A stretch of 64,000 nucleotides of DNA, taken from contig CAWGSA010000002.1 in NCBI GenBank assembly GCA_963825175.1, positions 434,001 to 498,000 on the forward strand, in the 5' to 3' direction. Within the stretch, counting starts at the first letter, position 1. Each line of letters starts with the position of its first letter. Positions 31,373 through 40,071 of this stretch are shown here, in pieces. The stretch comes from DATFTF01 sp963825175. GTDB taxonomy: Bacteria > Acidobacteriota > Thermoanaerobaculia > UBA5066 > Gp7-AA6. The translations under genes and the position numbers were made by a program. The notes beneath the pieces were generated by a model. That model was not told the origin of the DNA, made no database searches, and saw only the letters and a list, made by a program, of their open reading frames with translations.

Positions 31373-34327
31373 ATGGCGGCAGCCAGGTGCAAATCGGCCT
31401 TTTGGACCGGGCTCGTGCTTCTCTCTTTGACCGGCGTGGTGTTGAGTCAGGAGCCTGCGGCATCGGGTGCTGGAGAGATCGGGAACTGGGAAGCTCCGGC
31501 GTACTGGACGCCACCGGAGGGGAGCGCGGCGAGGGTTGGAGGGTTGCGACCGGAAGCGGTGGAATCGACGCCGACAGGGGCGTTGCCATTTACGGGGATT
31601 GCGCCGTGCCGGATGTTCGACTCGCGAGTGACGGGCGGCGCGATTGCGTCGGGGACGACGCGGACGATTCCGCTGACTGGGGCGCCGTGCGGGATCCCGG
31701 CCAACGCGGCGGCGGTGTCGGTCAACGTGGCGATTTTCGCGATCGTAGGGACGTCGAGCAACGGGGTGCTGGTGGTGTACCCGGCGGGATCGCCGTCGAC
31801 ATCGCAGGCGCTTTTGAACTGGTCGCCGACGGTGGGGCAGATCGACAACGCGTCGGTGGTGATTCTGGGGACAGGGGGAGCGATCACGGTGCAGCCCAAT
31901 CAGGGGAGCGGCTCGATCAGCCTGGTGGTGGACGTCAACGGGTACTACGGGGGCGGGGTGGTGACGAGCGTGAACGGTCTGATCAACGACGTGACGCTGG
32001 CGGCGGGGTCCAACGTGACGATCACGCCGTCGGGCCAGACGCTGACGATCGCGGCGACGGGCGGTGGCAGCGGCGGGATCACGCAGATCGACGCGGGGAC
32101 GGGGCTGACGGGCGGGGGCAGCTCGGGCGTGGTGACCCTGGGGATCGCCAACGGGGGAGTGGGGACGACGCAGATCGCGGCCAACGCCATCACGGCGCCG
32201 AAGGTGGCGTCGGGGCAGGTGGTCAAGAACGTGAATGGATTGTTCGACGGGGTGACGCTGGCGGCGGGCAGCGGAATCGCGATCACACCTTCGGGTCAGA
32301 CGCTGACGATCGCGTCGACGGCCCCCGCGGCGTGGGGACTGGGCGGCAACGCGGGGTTGGGATGCACGACCTCGCCGTGCCTGAGTTTCATCGGGACCAC
32401 CGACGCCGGCGACGCGCTGGAGTTCCGAGTCACCAACCGCCGGGCGTACCGGTACTCGCCAGGAACCGACACGACCGACGGCTTTTCTCCGAACCTGATC
32501 GGAGGATACGAGGGGAACACGGTGACGGGCGCCGGCACCGCGGGAGCGACGATCGGCGGCGGGGGAGCGGCCGCCAACCTCAATACGGTCTCCGCGTCGT
32601 TCGGAACGGTCGCCGGCGGCTTGAAAGGCACCGTCAGCGGTTTCGCGGCAACGGTAGGAGGCGGCCAACTCAATTCAGCGACCGGTTCCAGCGCGACGGT
32701 CAGCGGTGGAGCCTTGAACCAGGCGACCGGCGACACGTCCGCCGTCCTGGGCGGCTTCGCGAATGTCGCGGCGGGTACCTATTCCTCAGTGCTTGGAGGC
32801 TGGGACAACGGCGCTTCTGGCGTTGGAAGCTTCGCCGCGGGCCGGCACGCGCAGGCGAACGCCGATGGCGTCTTCGTCTGGAGCGACGGCACGTCCGCTT
32901 TTCAGTCCACGACGGTGCCCAACCAATTCCTGGTCCAGGCCACCGGCGGCGTCGGGATCAATACCAATGCTCCCGCTGCGGCGCTGGACGTGGCGGGAAC
33001 GATCCGGTCGCGCGCGGGCGGCTTCAAGTTCCCGGACGCCACGACGCAAACAACCGCGGGGATCTCCTCCGTCGGCCACGATGGAACGCTGTCGGGCAAC
33101 GGCACGGGCGCGAGTCTCCTCGGCATCGCTTCGGGCGGCGTCGGAACGGCGCAGCTCTCCGCGGCCGGATCATCCAACGGACAGGTCCTCGCCTCGAACG
33201 GGTCGTCGGTGGTCTGGCAGACGGCAGCCGCCGGCACGATCACCGGAGTCTCCGCCGGCTTTGGATTGACCGGCGGAGGTTCGAGCGGCAGCGTCACGCT
33301 CGCACTTCAGGTCCCGTCTTCGCTGATCGCCGGATATTCGAGCCCGATCTTGTCGGCGACCAACGTGAGCAGCGGGGCCGGCCTCATGGGAACGGCGGGA
33401 AGCGGATACGGCGTTCACGGCGTGAGCAACAATCAGGGCGTCTTCGGGGAGTCCCCCGCGGCGGGGGGCGTCGGAGTCTCGGGGTACGCCTCGGCCACTT
33501 CGGGATTCACGCGCGGCGTTTACGGCGAGTCCGATTCAAGTGCCGGGTACGCCATCCACGGTTATTCGCCGGCCGGCACGGCCATCTACGCGAACGGGCA
33601 CACGTACGGTCTTCAATCTTACGCGACGGGGGTGGCCGTCTACGGCGAGAGCAGCGGGGGAGACGGGGTCTACGCGTACGGCCCGGCGGGCCGAGGGGTT
33701 TACGCGATCGGCACTCAATACGCCGTCGAGGCCCTCTCCACGACGGGCTATGGAGTGTACGGTCAGGGCGGCACCTGGGCCGGCTACTTTGCCGGCAACG
33801 TCAAGGTGAGCGGCTCGTGCTGCTCGGCGGCGTTCGGTTCCTACCAGGTCGATCATCCCCTCGACCCGGAAAACAAGTACCTTAATCTCGACGCCGTCTC
33901 GTCTCCCGACTTGATGAACATCTCCAGCGGAAACGTCGTCCTCGGCGAGAACGGAGAGGCGACTGTCGAGCTCCCGGATTGGTTCGAGGCCCTCCATCGG
34001 GATTTTCGCTATCAGCTCACGGCGATCGGGTCGCCCGCTCCGATGCTGCACATCGCCGAAAAGGTCACCGCCAACCGGTTCAAGATCGCCGGAGGGACGG
34101 CCGGACAGGAAGTCTCCTGGCAGGTGACCGGAATCCGAAAGGATCCCTACGCCAACGCTCATCGGGTTCCCGTGGAAGAGGAGAAGCCCGTCTCCGAGCG
34201 AGGCACGTACCTGCACCCGGAGGCGTATGGCCAGCCAGAGGAGCGAGGGGTCGACTGGATCCGGCACCCGGACGCGATGAGAAGAATGAAGCAGGAGAGC
34301 CAAGCGGCCGCGGACAGAGCCCGATGA
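31373..34327 (+). CDS. Secreted repeat protein with YadA-head-like motifs
   Basis: 984 residues from ATG 31373, preceded by GGGGAGG. Signal peptide (FWTGLVLLSLTGVVLSQ). Residues about 35-335 (IGNWEAPAYWTPPEGSAARV to LGCTTSPC) are almost the same as in the next gene. Then come short Gly/Ala/Thr/Ser repeats such as ATVGGGQLNSATGSSATVSG, as in trimeric-autotransporter head domains. The C-terminus is a conserved domain (DHPLDPENKYL, LPDWFEALHRDFRYQLTAIG, KIAGGTAGQEVSWQVTGIRK) found on many uncharacterised secreted proteins; unlike the neighbour, it has no S74 chaperone. Likely extracellular or surface-attached; function unknown. Confidence 0.8.
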   Translation: MAAARCKSAFWTGLVLLSLTGVVLSQEPAASGAGEIGNWEAPAYWTPPEGSAARVGGLRPEAVESTPTGALPFTGIAPCRMFDSRVTGGAIASGTTRTIPLTGAPCGIPANAAAVSVNVAIFAIVGTSSNGVLVVYPAGSPSTSQALLNWSPTVGQIDNASVVILGTGGAITVQPNQGSGSISLVVDVNGYYGGGVVTSVNGLINDVTLAAGSNVTITPSGQTLTIAATGGGSGGITQIDAGTGLTGGGSSGVVTLGIANGGVGTTQIAANAITAPKVASGQVVKNVNGLFDGVTLAAGSGIAITPSGQTLTIASTAPAAWGLGGNAGLGCTTSPCLSFIGTTDAGDALEFRVTNRRAYRYSPGTDTTDGFSPNLIGGYEGNTVTGAGTAGATIGGGGAAANLNTVSASFGTVAGGLKGTVSGFAATVGGGQLNSATGSSATVSGGALNQATGDTSAVLGGFANVAAGTYSSVLGGWDNGASGVGSFAAGRHAQANADGVFVWSDGTSAFQSTTVPNQFLVQATGGVGINTNAPAAALDVAGTIRSRAGGFKFPDATTQTTAGISSVGHDGTLSGNGTGASLLGIASGGVGTAQLSAAGSSNGQVLASNGSSVVWQTAAAGTITGVSAGFGLTGGGSSGSVTLALQVPSSLIAGYSSPILSATNVSSGAGLMGTAGSGYGVHGVSNNQGVFGESPAAGGVGVSGYASATSGFTRGVYGESDSSAGYAIHGYSPAGTAIYANGHTYGLQSYATGVAVYGESSGGDGVYAYGPAGRGVYAIGTQYAVEALSTTGYGVYGQGGTWAGYFAGNVKVSGSCCSAAFGSYQVDHPLDPENKYLNLDAVSSPDLMNISSGNVVLGENGEATVELPDWFEALHRDFRYQLTAIGSPAPMLHIAEKVTANRFKIAGGTAGQEVSWQVTGIRKDPYANAHRVPVEEEKPVSERGTYLHPEAYGQPEERGVDWIRHPDAMRRMKQESQAAADRAR

Positions 34328-34347
34328 CCGAATCGGAGGGACCGATC

Positions 34348-37300
34348 ATGATTGGAGCGACGTGTTCCAGATTCGGGCACCGGGTGTGGGTTGGGCTGTT
34401 GATTCTTTCCCTGGCGGGTATGTTGTTGGGGCAGGAGCCGGCGGCTCAAGGGGACGTGGAGATTGGGAACTGGCCGGCTCCGGCGTCATGGACGCCTCCG
34501 GAGGGGAGCGCGGCGAGGGTCGGGGGTGTGCGTCCGGAGGCGGTGGAGTCGACGCCGACAGGGGCGTTGCCGTTTACGGGGATCGCGCCGTGCCGGATGT
34601 TCGACTCGCGGGTGACGGGCGGGCCGATCGCCTCGGGGACGACGCGAACGATCCCGCTGACGGGAGCGCCGTGCGGGATCCCGGCCAACGCGGCGGCGGT
34701 GTCGGTCAACGTGGCTGTTTTCGCGATCGTGGGGACGTCGAGCAACGGGGTGCTGGTGGTGTATCCGGCGGGATCGCCGTCGACATCGCAGGCGCTTTTG
34801 AACTGGTCGCCGACGGTGGGGCAGATCGACAACGCGTCGGTGGTGATTCTGGGGACGGGAGGAGCGATCACGGTGCAGCCCAACCAGGGCAGCGGCTCGA
34901 TCAGCCTGGTGGTGGACGTCAACGGGTACTACGGGGGCGGGGTGGTGACGAGCGTGAACGGTCTGATCAACGACGTGACGCTGGCGGCGGGGTCCAACGT
35001 GACGATCACGCCATCGGGTCAGACGCTGACGATCGCGTCGACGGGAGGCAGCGGCGGCATCACGCAGATCGACGCGGGAACGGGGCTGACCGGGGGCGGG
35101 AGCTCCGGGGTGGTGACACTGGGGATCGCCACCGGGGGAGTGGGGACGACGCAGATCGCGGCCAACGCCATCACGGCGCCGAAGGTGGCGTCGGGGCAGG
35201 TGGTCAAGAACGTGAACGGGTTGTTCGACGGGGTGACGCTGGCGGGGGGCAGTGGCATCGCGATCACTCCTTCGGGCCAGACGCTGACGATCGCGTCGAC
35301 GGCCCCCGCGGCCTGGGGACTGGGCGGCAACGCGGGGTTGGGATGCACGACCTCGCCCTGCGCGGCCTTCCTGGGAACCACCGACGCCGGCGACGCCTTC
35401 GAGGCGCGCGTTGCGAACCGGCGTGCGTTCCGCGTCGAGCCGGCCACGAATAGTTTCACCGGCTACACGCCCAACATCGTCGGAGGTTTCGAGGGCAATG
35501 GCGTGACGGCCCTGAGCGTGGCGGGCGCGACCATTGCCGGCGGAGGATATGCGAGCTCGCTCAACACCGTTTCGGCGACGCTCGGAACCATCGGCGGCGG
35601 TGCCTGGAATACGGCGAGCGGCCAGGGCGCGACGATCTCAGGCGGTTACGGGAACATCGCCAGTGGCCAGAGCGCGACGATCGGCGGAGGGCAGGGCAAT
35701 CACGCCGGGGGACAGTACTCGACGGTTCCCGGCGGCAGCAGCGCCGCTGCGAATGGGATCGCGAGCTTCGCCGCGGGACAGAATGTGACCGTCAGCCACG
35801 ACGGGACCTTTGCCTGGAGCGACGGCACAGCCGTTTTCTCGGACACCGGGTCCAACCAGTTTCTCGTTCAGGCCACTGGTGGGTTCGGAATCAATACCAA
35901 CGCACCGGCCGCGGCACTCGACGTCGCGGGGATGATTCGTTCGAGCACCGGCGGCTTCAAGTTCCCGGACGGCACGACGCAGGCGACGGCCGGGCTGACG
36001 GCGGTGAGCCACGACACAACGCTGACAGGCAACGGAACCGGCGCGACTCCGCTCGGGATTGCGGCCGGCGGCATCGGAACATCGCAGCTCGCGGCCAACG
36101 CCGTGACGGCCTCGAAGATCGCCGCGGGTCAGGTCGTCAAGAGCGTCAACGGTCTCTTCGACGGTGTCACGCTGGTGGCGGGGACGGGCATCGTGATCAG
36201 CCCCGCTGGGCAGACTCTGACGTTCTCCTCCACGGGCTGGGGCCTGGCGGGGAACGCGGGAACGGGCTGCACCGTCTCGCCGTGCGCAGAGTTCCTCGGC
36301 ACGACCGACAACGACGCCATGGAATCCAGGGTGAATAACCGGCGTGCATTCCGAATCGAGCCGGCGACGGATTCATCGAATGGATACTCGCCAAACATCG
36401 TTGGAGGATTCGAGAGCAATGCCGTGGCCTCTTCCAATGTCGCCGGCGCGACGATAGCGGGAGGCGGCTTCGCGGGAAACGCCAACACCATCGCGGCATC
36501 CTTCGGGACGGTTTGCGGCGGGTGGTCCAACGCTGCGAACGGTATCGCTTCCGTGGTGTCGGGCGGACACTACAACATCGCGAGCGGCAATCCCTCGGTC
36601 GTGGCGGGCGGCGACCACAATACCGCCAGCGGCAATGCCTCGGCTGTGTCGGGCGGAGACCACAACGTCGCGAGCAACTATGGTTCCGTCGTGTCGGGAG
36701 GAGGTGCGAACACGGCGAGCGGCAACTATTCTGCCGTGTCGGGCGGCGCCAGCAACAACGCCAGCGGCTTCTATGCCGCTGTGCCAGGCGGGACAGGCAA
36801 TACGGCTAGCGGAACCGGAAGTCTCGCGGCGGGCCAGCACGCAGACGCAGATGCCAGCGGATGCTTCGTCTGGGGCGATGGGACCGGCGTTGTCAGCTGC
36901 GGGGGGTCGCCCTTCCCGAACCGCTTCGTCGTTCTCGCCTCGGGCGGTACCTTCTTCTATTCCAACTCGACCGGGACGACCGGAGTCATCCTCCAGCCGG
37001 GGAGCGGAAGCTGGTCCTCGGTGAGCGACCGCAATCTCAAGGAGAATTTCGAGCCGGTGGATGGCGGGGACGTTCTCCGGCGGCTTCTGGCGATCCCTAT
37101 TACGACCTGGGACTACAAGGGCGCCGATGCGCCGTACCGGCACCTTGGCCCGATGGCGCAGGACTTCTACTCCGCATTCAGGCTCGGCGAGGACGACCGC
37201 CACATCACGACCATCGACGAAGGCGGCGTCGCGCTTGCCGCGATCCAGGGTCTCGCCAAAGTCGTCGAAGAGAAGGATGCGAAGATCCGGGCGTTGGAGA

Positions 37301-37353
37301 CACGGCTCGAGGCTCTGGAGACGATCGTGAATCGCGCAGGACTCGACAGGTGA
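34348..37353 (+). CDS. Secreted YadA-head-like protein with C-terminal S74 intramolecular chaperone
   Basis: 1001 residues from ATG 34348 (GGAGGG upstream); ATG 34324 overlapping the previous stop is an alternative. Signal peptide VWVGLLILSLAGMLLGQ. The N-terminal 300 residues are a near copy of the preceding protein. The middle has many head-type repeats (ASVVSGGHYNIASGNPSVVA, ASAVSGGDHNVAS). The C-terminus has the S74 peptidase/endosialidase-chaperone signature VSDRNLKENFEPV, then HLGPMAQDFYSAF, and a coiled coil (VVEEKDAKIRALETRLEALE). S74 domains trimerise and then self-cleave at the Ser-Asp site. It probably forms a trimeric surface or tail-like fibre. Confidence 0.85.
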   Translation: MIGATCSRFGHRVWVGLLILSLAGMLLGQEPAAQGDVEIGNWPAPASWTPPEGSAARVGGVRPEAVESTPTGALPFTGIAPCRMFDSRVTGGPIASGTTRTIPLTGAPCGIPANAAAVSVNVAVFAIVGTSSNGVLVVYPAGSPSTSQALLNWSPTVGQIDNASVVILGTGGAITVQPNQGSGSISLVVDVNGYYGGGVVTSVNGLINDVTLAAGSNVTITPSGQTLTIASTGGSGGITQIDAGTGLTGGGSSGVVTLGIATGGVGTTQIAANAITAPKVASGQVVKNVNGLFDGVTLAGGSGIAITPSGQTLTIASTAPAAWGLGGNAGLGCTTSPCAAFLGTTDAGDAFEARVANRRAFRVEPATNSFTGYTPNIVGGFEGNGVTALSVAGATIAGGGYASSLNTVSATLGTIGGGAWNTASGQGATISGGYGNIASGQSATIGGGQGNHAGGQYSTVPGGSSAAANGIASFAAGQNVTVSHDGTFAWSDGTAVFSDTGSNQFLVQATGGFGINTNAPAAALDVAGMIRSSTGGFKFPDGTTQATAGLTAVSHDTTLTGNGTGATPLGIAAGGIGTSQLAANAVTASKIAAGQVVKSVNGLFDGVTLVAGTGIVISPAGQTLTFSSTGWGLAGNAGTGCTVSPCAEFLGTTDNDAMESRVNNRRAFRIEPATDSSNGYSPNIVGGFESNAVASSNVAGATIAGGGFAGNANTIAASFGTVCGGWSNAANGIASVVSGGHYNIASGNPSVVAGGDHNTASGNASAVSGGDHNVASNYGSVVSGGGANTASGNYSAVSGGASNNASGFYAAVPGGTGNTASGTGSLAAGQHADADASGCFVWGDGTGVVSCGGSPFPNRFVVLASGGTFFYSNSTGTTGVILQPGSGSWSSVSDRNLKENFEPVDGGDVLRRLLAIPITTWDYKGADAPYRHLGPMAQDFYSAFRLGEDDRHITTIDEGGVALAAIQGLAKVVEEKDAKIRALETRLEALETIVNRAGLDR

Positions 37354-37373
37354 GATCGTCCGTCCGCGTGGCG

Positions 37374-37742
37374 TTAACCGACCTCTCCGACCGACGGCTC
37401 CTGGAGCAGCCGGTCGATCTTGGCGGCGAGGATGAAGTCGTTCTCGTGGAGGCCGCCGATCTTGTGGGTCCAGAGCACAAGATCCACCTTGTTCCAGTGA
37501 ATCGCGATGTCGGGGTGATGGCCCTCGCCTTCCGCGAGGTCGGCGACGCGGTTGACGAACGCCATCGCGCCACGGAAGTCTTCGAACTCGAACCTGCGGC
37601 GGAGGCGAGTCGCTCCGTCCTCGAGGGTCCACTCGGGAGTCGCGACGGAGTGGGCCCGAGCCTCCTCCGGCGTGAAGGGTGGAATCCCGCCGTGGCAGGG
37701 CGCGCACCGCTTTTCGCTCAATGTCCGGTTGTCGATGGCCAT
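37374..37742 (-). CDS. phhB: 4a-hydroxytetrahydrobiopterin dehydratase
   Basis: 122 residues from ATG 37742. The pterin-4a-carbinolamine dehydratase core is clear: FRGAMAFVNRVADLAEGEGHHPDIAIHWNKV, with the GHHP-x-x pair of catalytic His, and a LWTHKIGGLHENDFILAAKI ending. The N-terminus adds KRCAPCHGGIPP with a CxxC typical of many bacterial versions. It recycles pterin cofactor used by phenylalanine hydroxylase, which is not in this window. The gene converges on the S74 protein gene. Confidence 0.92.
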   Translation of the reverse strand: MAIDNRTLSEKRCAPCHGGIPPFTPEEARAHSVATPEWTLEDGATRLRRRFEFEDFRGAMAFVNRVADLAEGEGHHPDIAIHWNKVDLVLWTHKIGGLHENDFILAAKIDRLLQEPSVGEVG

Positions 37743-37804
37743 GGCGGCACCCCTCGGATTTGACGGCCTCCCGCGGTTCGAGAATAATCCGCGTTCCGAA
37801 CGAC

Positions 37805-37878
37805 TGGGAGGTCGTTCAATGGTAGGACAACTGGCTCTGGACCAGTGAATCGGGGTTCGAGTCCCTGCCTCCCAGCCA
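37805..37878 (+). tRNA. trnQ: tRNA-Gln (anticodon CTG), CCA encoded
   Basis: Acceptor arms TGGGAGG (37805-37811) and CCTCCCA (37868-37874), D-arm GTTC/GGAC, anticodon stem ACTGG/CCAGT around loop CTCTGGA with anticodon CTG, T-arm CGGGG/CCCTG with TTCGAGT, discriminator G and an encoded CCA. All cloverleaf stems pair over the 74 bases. Part of its 3' end recurs at 38154-38180. Confidence 0.96.
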
Positions 37879-37894
37879 ACACGTCGCCGGAGCT

Positions 37895-38040
37895 GCGGGA
37901 AAGGGTCCGCGCCTTCGGCGCACCGCCCCGCGGCTCGGCCAGAGGGCCTCGACCGCAGGCCTGACCCTTTGCCTCCGCTCCGGCTCCCGCGGCGTGAGTC
38001 GTTTCGCGAATCCAGTTCGCGAAACTTGGTCGCGCCGCGA
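37895..38040 (-). repeat. Dispersed structured repeat, copy B (inverted)
   Basis: Minus-strand orientation. Hairpin 1 pairs 37988-37994 with 38033-38039 and has a perfect 10-bp inner stem, GTTTCGCGAA (38001-38010) with TTCGCGAAAC (38016-38025). The second stem is AAAGGGTC (37900-37907) with GACCCTTT (37963-37970) and encloses a GCGCC-TTCG-GGCGC hairpin. The layout matches copies A, C and D with different stem sequences. It sits between tRNA-Gln and the repeated tRNA end. The remainder of 38041-38321 holds no supported gene. Confidence 0.65.
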
Positions 38041-38153
38041 AGACACGAAAGCAGCACTCCCAAAGCCCGGGTACTTAGACCTCTCAGCGCCTGTCGGAGC
38101 GAGTCAAGGCGACGTCTCGCAAGACACTGGAAAGGGTCCTTTGCAGGCACTTC

Positions 38154-38180
38154 GGGTTCGAGGCCCTGCCTCCCAGCCAA
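38154..38180 (+). repeat. Repeat of the tRNA-Gln 3' end (att-like)
   Basis: Twenty-seven bases match 37853-37879 (T-loop to just past CCA) at 26 positions; the single difference is G for T after GGTTCGAG. No cloverleaf can be built upstream of it, so it is not a second tRNA. Direct repeats of a tRNA 3' end are left by integrases that use tRNA genes as attachment sites. Here the 274 bp between the repeats contain no integrase, only structured repeat copy B. Confidence 0.6.
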
Positions 38181-38321
38181 ATTCCTTCCGAAATCCGCGC
38201 GTTTCCGGCTGTGTCCGTAGAGGTGTCAGTTCCGGAGGGGCCGGACTCATCCCCGCATCCGCTTGGTTTCGGCAATTTTCTTTCACTGTACCGCAGCAGG
38301 AAATCCGGCATCTTCATCTCG

Positions 38322-38777
38322 TCAAGAAGAAGTGATCCCAGTTTCCGGTTGGCGGACGATCCGGTCTGAACTCCCCGCCGCTTCAGCCCCTGACCAAGTC
38401 CACGCTTGCCAGATGATGACCGAGGTGCACACAGTCTCGATCGTCGCGAAGAACACGTACGCTGGAAAAGTGGGGTTCCGAAAGTCACCGTTCGTCAGAG
38501 GCAGAACGAAGGTCAGGAAACCGTTGACAAGGGTCAGAATGCCACCCGCGATGATATTTGCCAGCCGGTTCGGTCTCAACGGCAGCAGTCGACACGCCGG
38601 AATCATGGCGATGGGTATTTCCATCAAGACCGCTGCACCCAGCAGAGCCCATTGCGGGAGGTGCGGGGCGGAACTCGGCGTGCCAATGAAAGCGTACAGA
38701 GCAAGCACGTCCGCATACAGGTAGTTCAATAGCGCGAAGATCCAGAAGAGAGACAGCCGCTCCTTCGTGTCACGCAT
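38322..38777 (-). CDS. DUF6326-like four-span membrane protein
   Basis: 151 residues with four hydrophobic segments. The N-terminus (RLSLFWIFALLNYLYADVLAL) is the pattern of the DUF6326 family. Function unknown. Its ATG at 38777 overlaps the preceding gene's stop by 8 bases, so the two membrane proteins are co-transcribed, possibly with the LytTR regulator further upstream on the same strand. Confidence 0.8.
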   Translation of the reverse strand: MRDTKERLSLFWIFALLNYLYADVLALYAFIGTPSSAPHLPQWALLGAAVLMEIPIAMIPACRLLPLRPNRLANIIAGGILTLVNGFLTFVLPLTNGDFRNPTFPAYVFFATIETVCTSVIIWQAWTWSGAEAAGSSDRIVRQPETGITSS

Positions 38778-39204
38778 GTCGACCTCCTACGGAAGGGTTA
38801 CGGTCCTGCGCGGCCGCCGACCGGGAGCGGGCCCGCAGGCTCCACAGTTCGCGCACCGAGAGAACGAAGGACACCAGCCCGCTCGCCCCAAGCGCGATGT
38901 TCGTCCAGACCCAGAAGAACATGGCGCTGGAGTTGGCATACCGGCCGCCGACGAGTCCCCTCCCCTGCATGTGGAGGACAGGAACGCCAGACGCAAGGAT
39001 CGACCCGAGAAGGATGATGGCCAGCCCCCATCGCCGCTCGGCGAAAACGAGCGTTGCGGAAAGCCAGACGGCGAGGATGAGCAGGCCCCCGAAGGCAGAG
39101 ACGGTTCCCGGCTCGAGCCCGCGGGCGACCTCATCTGCCCAGTGCAAGGAGAAAAGAAGGATCGAGAGCAGAGACGTGATCGTCAACGTGACGTTTTGCT
39201 TCAT
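38770..39204 (-). CDS. Small multi-span membrane protein
   Basis: 144 residues from ATG 39204 (MKQNVTLTITSLLSILLF); an upstream in-frame ATG at 39240 would add 12 charged residues. Four hydrophobic helices are visible: SLLSILLFSLHW, FGGLLILAVWLSATLVFA, GLAIILLGSILASGVPVL and FFWVWTNIALGASGLVSFVL. No family recognised. It lies 78 bp downstream of the LytTR regulator and overlaps the DUF6326-like gene, so it may be regulated by that two-component pair. Confidence 0.7.
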   Translation of the reverse strand: MKQNVTLTITSLLSILLFSLHWADEVARGLEPGTVSAFGGLLILAVWLSATLVFAERRWGLAIILLGSILASGVPVLHMQGRGLVGGRYANSSAMFFWVWTNIALGASGLVSFVLSVRELWSLRARSRSAAAQDRNPSVGGRHA

Positions 39205-39282
39205 TCCGCCATCATGGCGGTCCCGCGCGCGCTCGAACAACCCGCGTGCGACGAAACGCGGATTCAGGCGTCCGAACGGCGG

Positions 39283-40071
39283 TTACATCTGCCGGAACAG
39301 ATGCACGTAGTTGCGGCTCACCGGCAGCACGTCATCGCGCGCCTTCAGATGAATCTCCGCGGTTTCGTTGTCATGCCGTTTCACATGGCTGATCGCGCGC
39401 AGGTTCACGACGACCGAACGATGGACCTGCGCGAAGTGCTCCGGATCGAGTTGTTCGAGCAAGTCCTTGAGCGGCATCCGAACCACCGCTTCGGCGGGTT
39501 TCCCTCCGTCGCGCCAGGCAACGAGTGTGTACTTCGCGTCGGACCGAAGGTAATCGACGTCTTCGATCGCGATGAGGCGGACGGTTTTCCCCGATTGGGC
39601 CCGAATCCAGCGCAGCGGCTCGCGCCTCGCGCCGTCCTGCAGCTTCGCGAGCTGGGCGCTGAGTTGCTGCAAGAGCTGCTCGGTGTTGACCGCAGGCCTC
39701 GATGACTGCAGACGTTCCTTGAGGCGGCTCACGGTTTCCGCGAGCCGGGCCTCTTCGACCGGTTTCAGAAGGTAATCGAGCGCACCCTGCGCAAAAGCCT
39801 GCACCGCGTAGTGATCGTACGCGGTGACGAATACGAGATGCGCGCGGCGACCGATGTGGTTCGCGGTATCGACGCCGGAGAAGCCCGGCATGTGGACGTC
39901 GAGGAAACAGATGTCGGGATGCCGCTCGTCGAACAACCGCACCGCCTCCCGCCCGTTGCGCGCCTCGGCCACGATCTCGAGCTCCGGCCAGACGTTCGCG
40001 AGCTGGCGCCGCAGCGCGTCACGAAGGAGAGGTTCATCGTCCGCGATCAACGCTGTGACATGGGTGTTCAT
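39283..40071 (-). CDS. LytTR-family two-component response regulator
   Basis: 262 residues from ATG 40071, overlapping the kinase stop (ATGA). The receiver domain has TALIADDEPLLRDALRRQL and the phospho-acceptor Asp in CFLDVHMPGFSG, then VTAYDHYAVQAF and YLLKPVEEARL. A linker helix leads to the LytTR DNA-binding domain (GKTVRLIAIEDVDYLRSDAK, FAQVHRSVVVNLRAI, PVSRNYVHLFRQM). LytTR regulators bind direct-repeat promoter sites. Targets could include the two membrane proteins immediately downstream. Confidence 0.94.
   Translation of the reverse strand: MNTHVTALIADDEPLLRDALRRQLANVWPELEIVAEARNGREAVRLFDERHPDICFLDVHMPGFSGVDTANHIGRRAHLVFVTAYDHYAVQAFAQGALDYLLKPVEEARLAETVSRLKERLQSSRPAVNTEQLLQQLSAQLAKLQDGARREPLRWIRAQSGKTVRLIAIEDVDYLRSDAKYTLVAWRDGGKPAEAVVRMPLKDLLEQLDPEHFAQVHRSVVVNLRAISHVKRHDNETAEIHLKARDDVLPVSRNYVHLFRQM

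Noticed and set aside
31373..37353. Prophage tail-fibre genes, because of the S74 chaperone domain
   Set aside because: Both proteins have signal peptides and no phage structural, lysis or integrase genes are nearby; a bacterial surface protein is more likely.
38140..38180. A second tRNA gene
   Set aside because: Only the T-arm and acceptor 3' strand are present; no matching 5' acceptor, D-arm or anticodon arm can be found upstream.
38084..38488. Several overlapping frames of 60-134 codons around the second tRNA-like end
   Set aside because: No conserved motifs, no ribosome sites, and they run across structured repeat or tRNA-end sequence.
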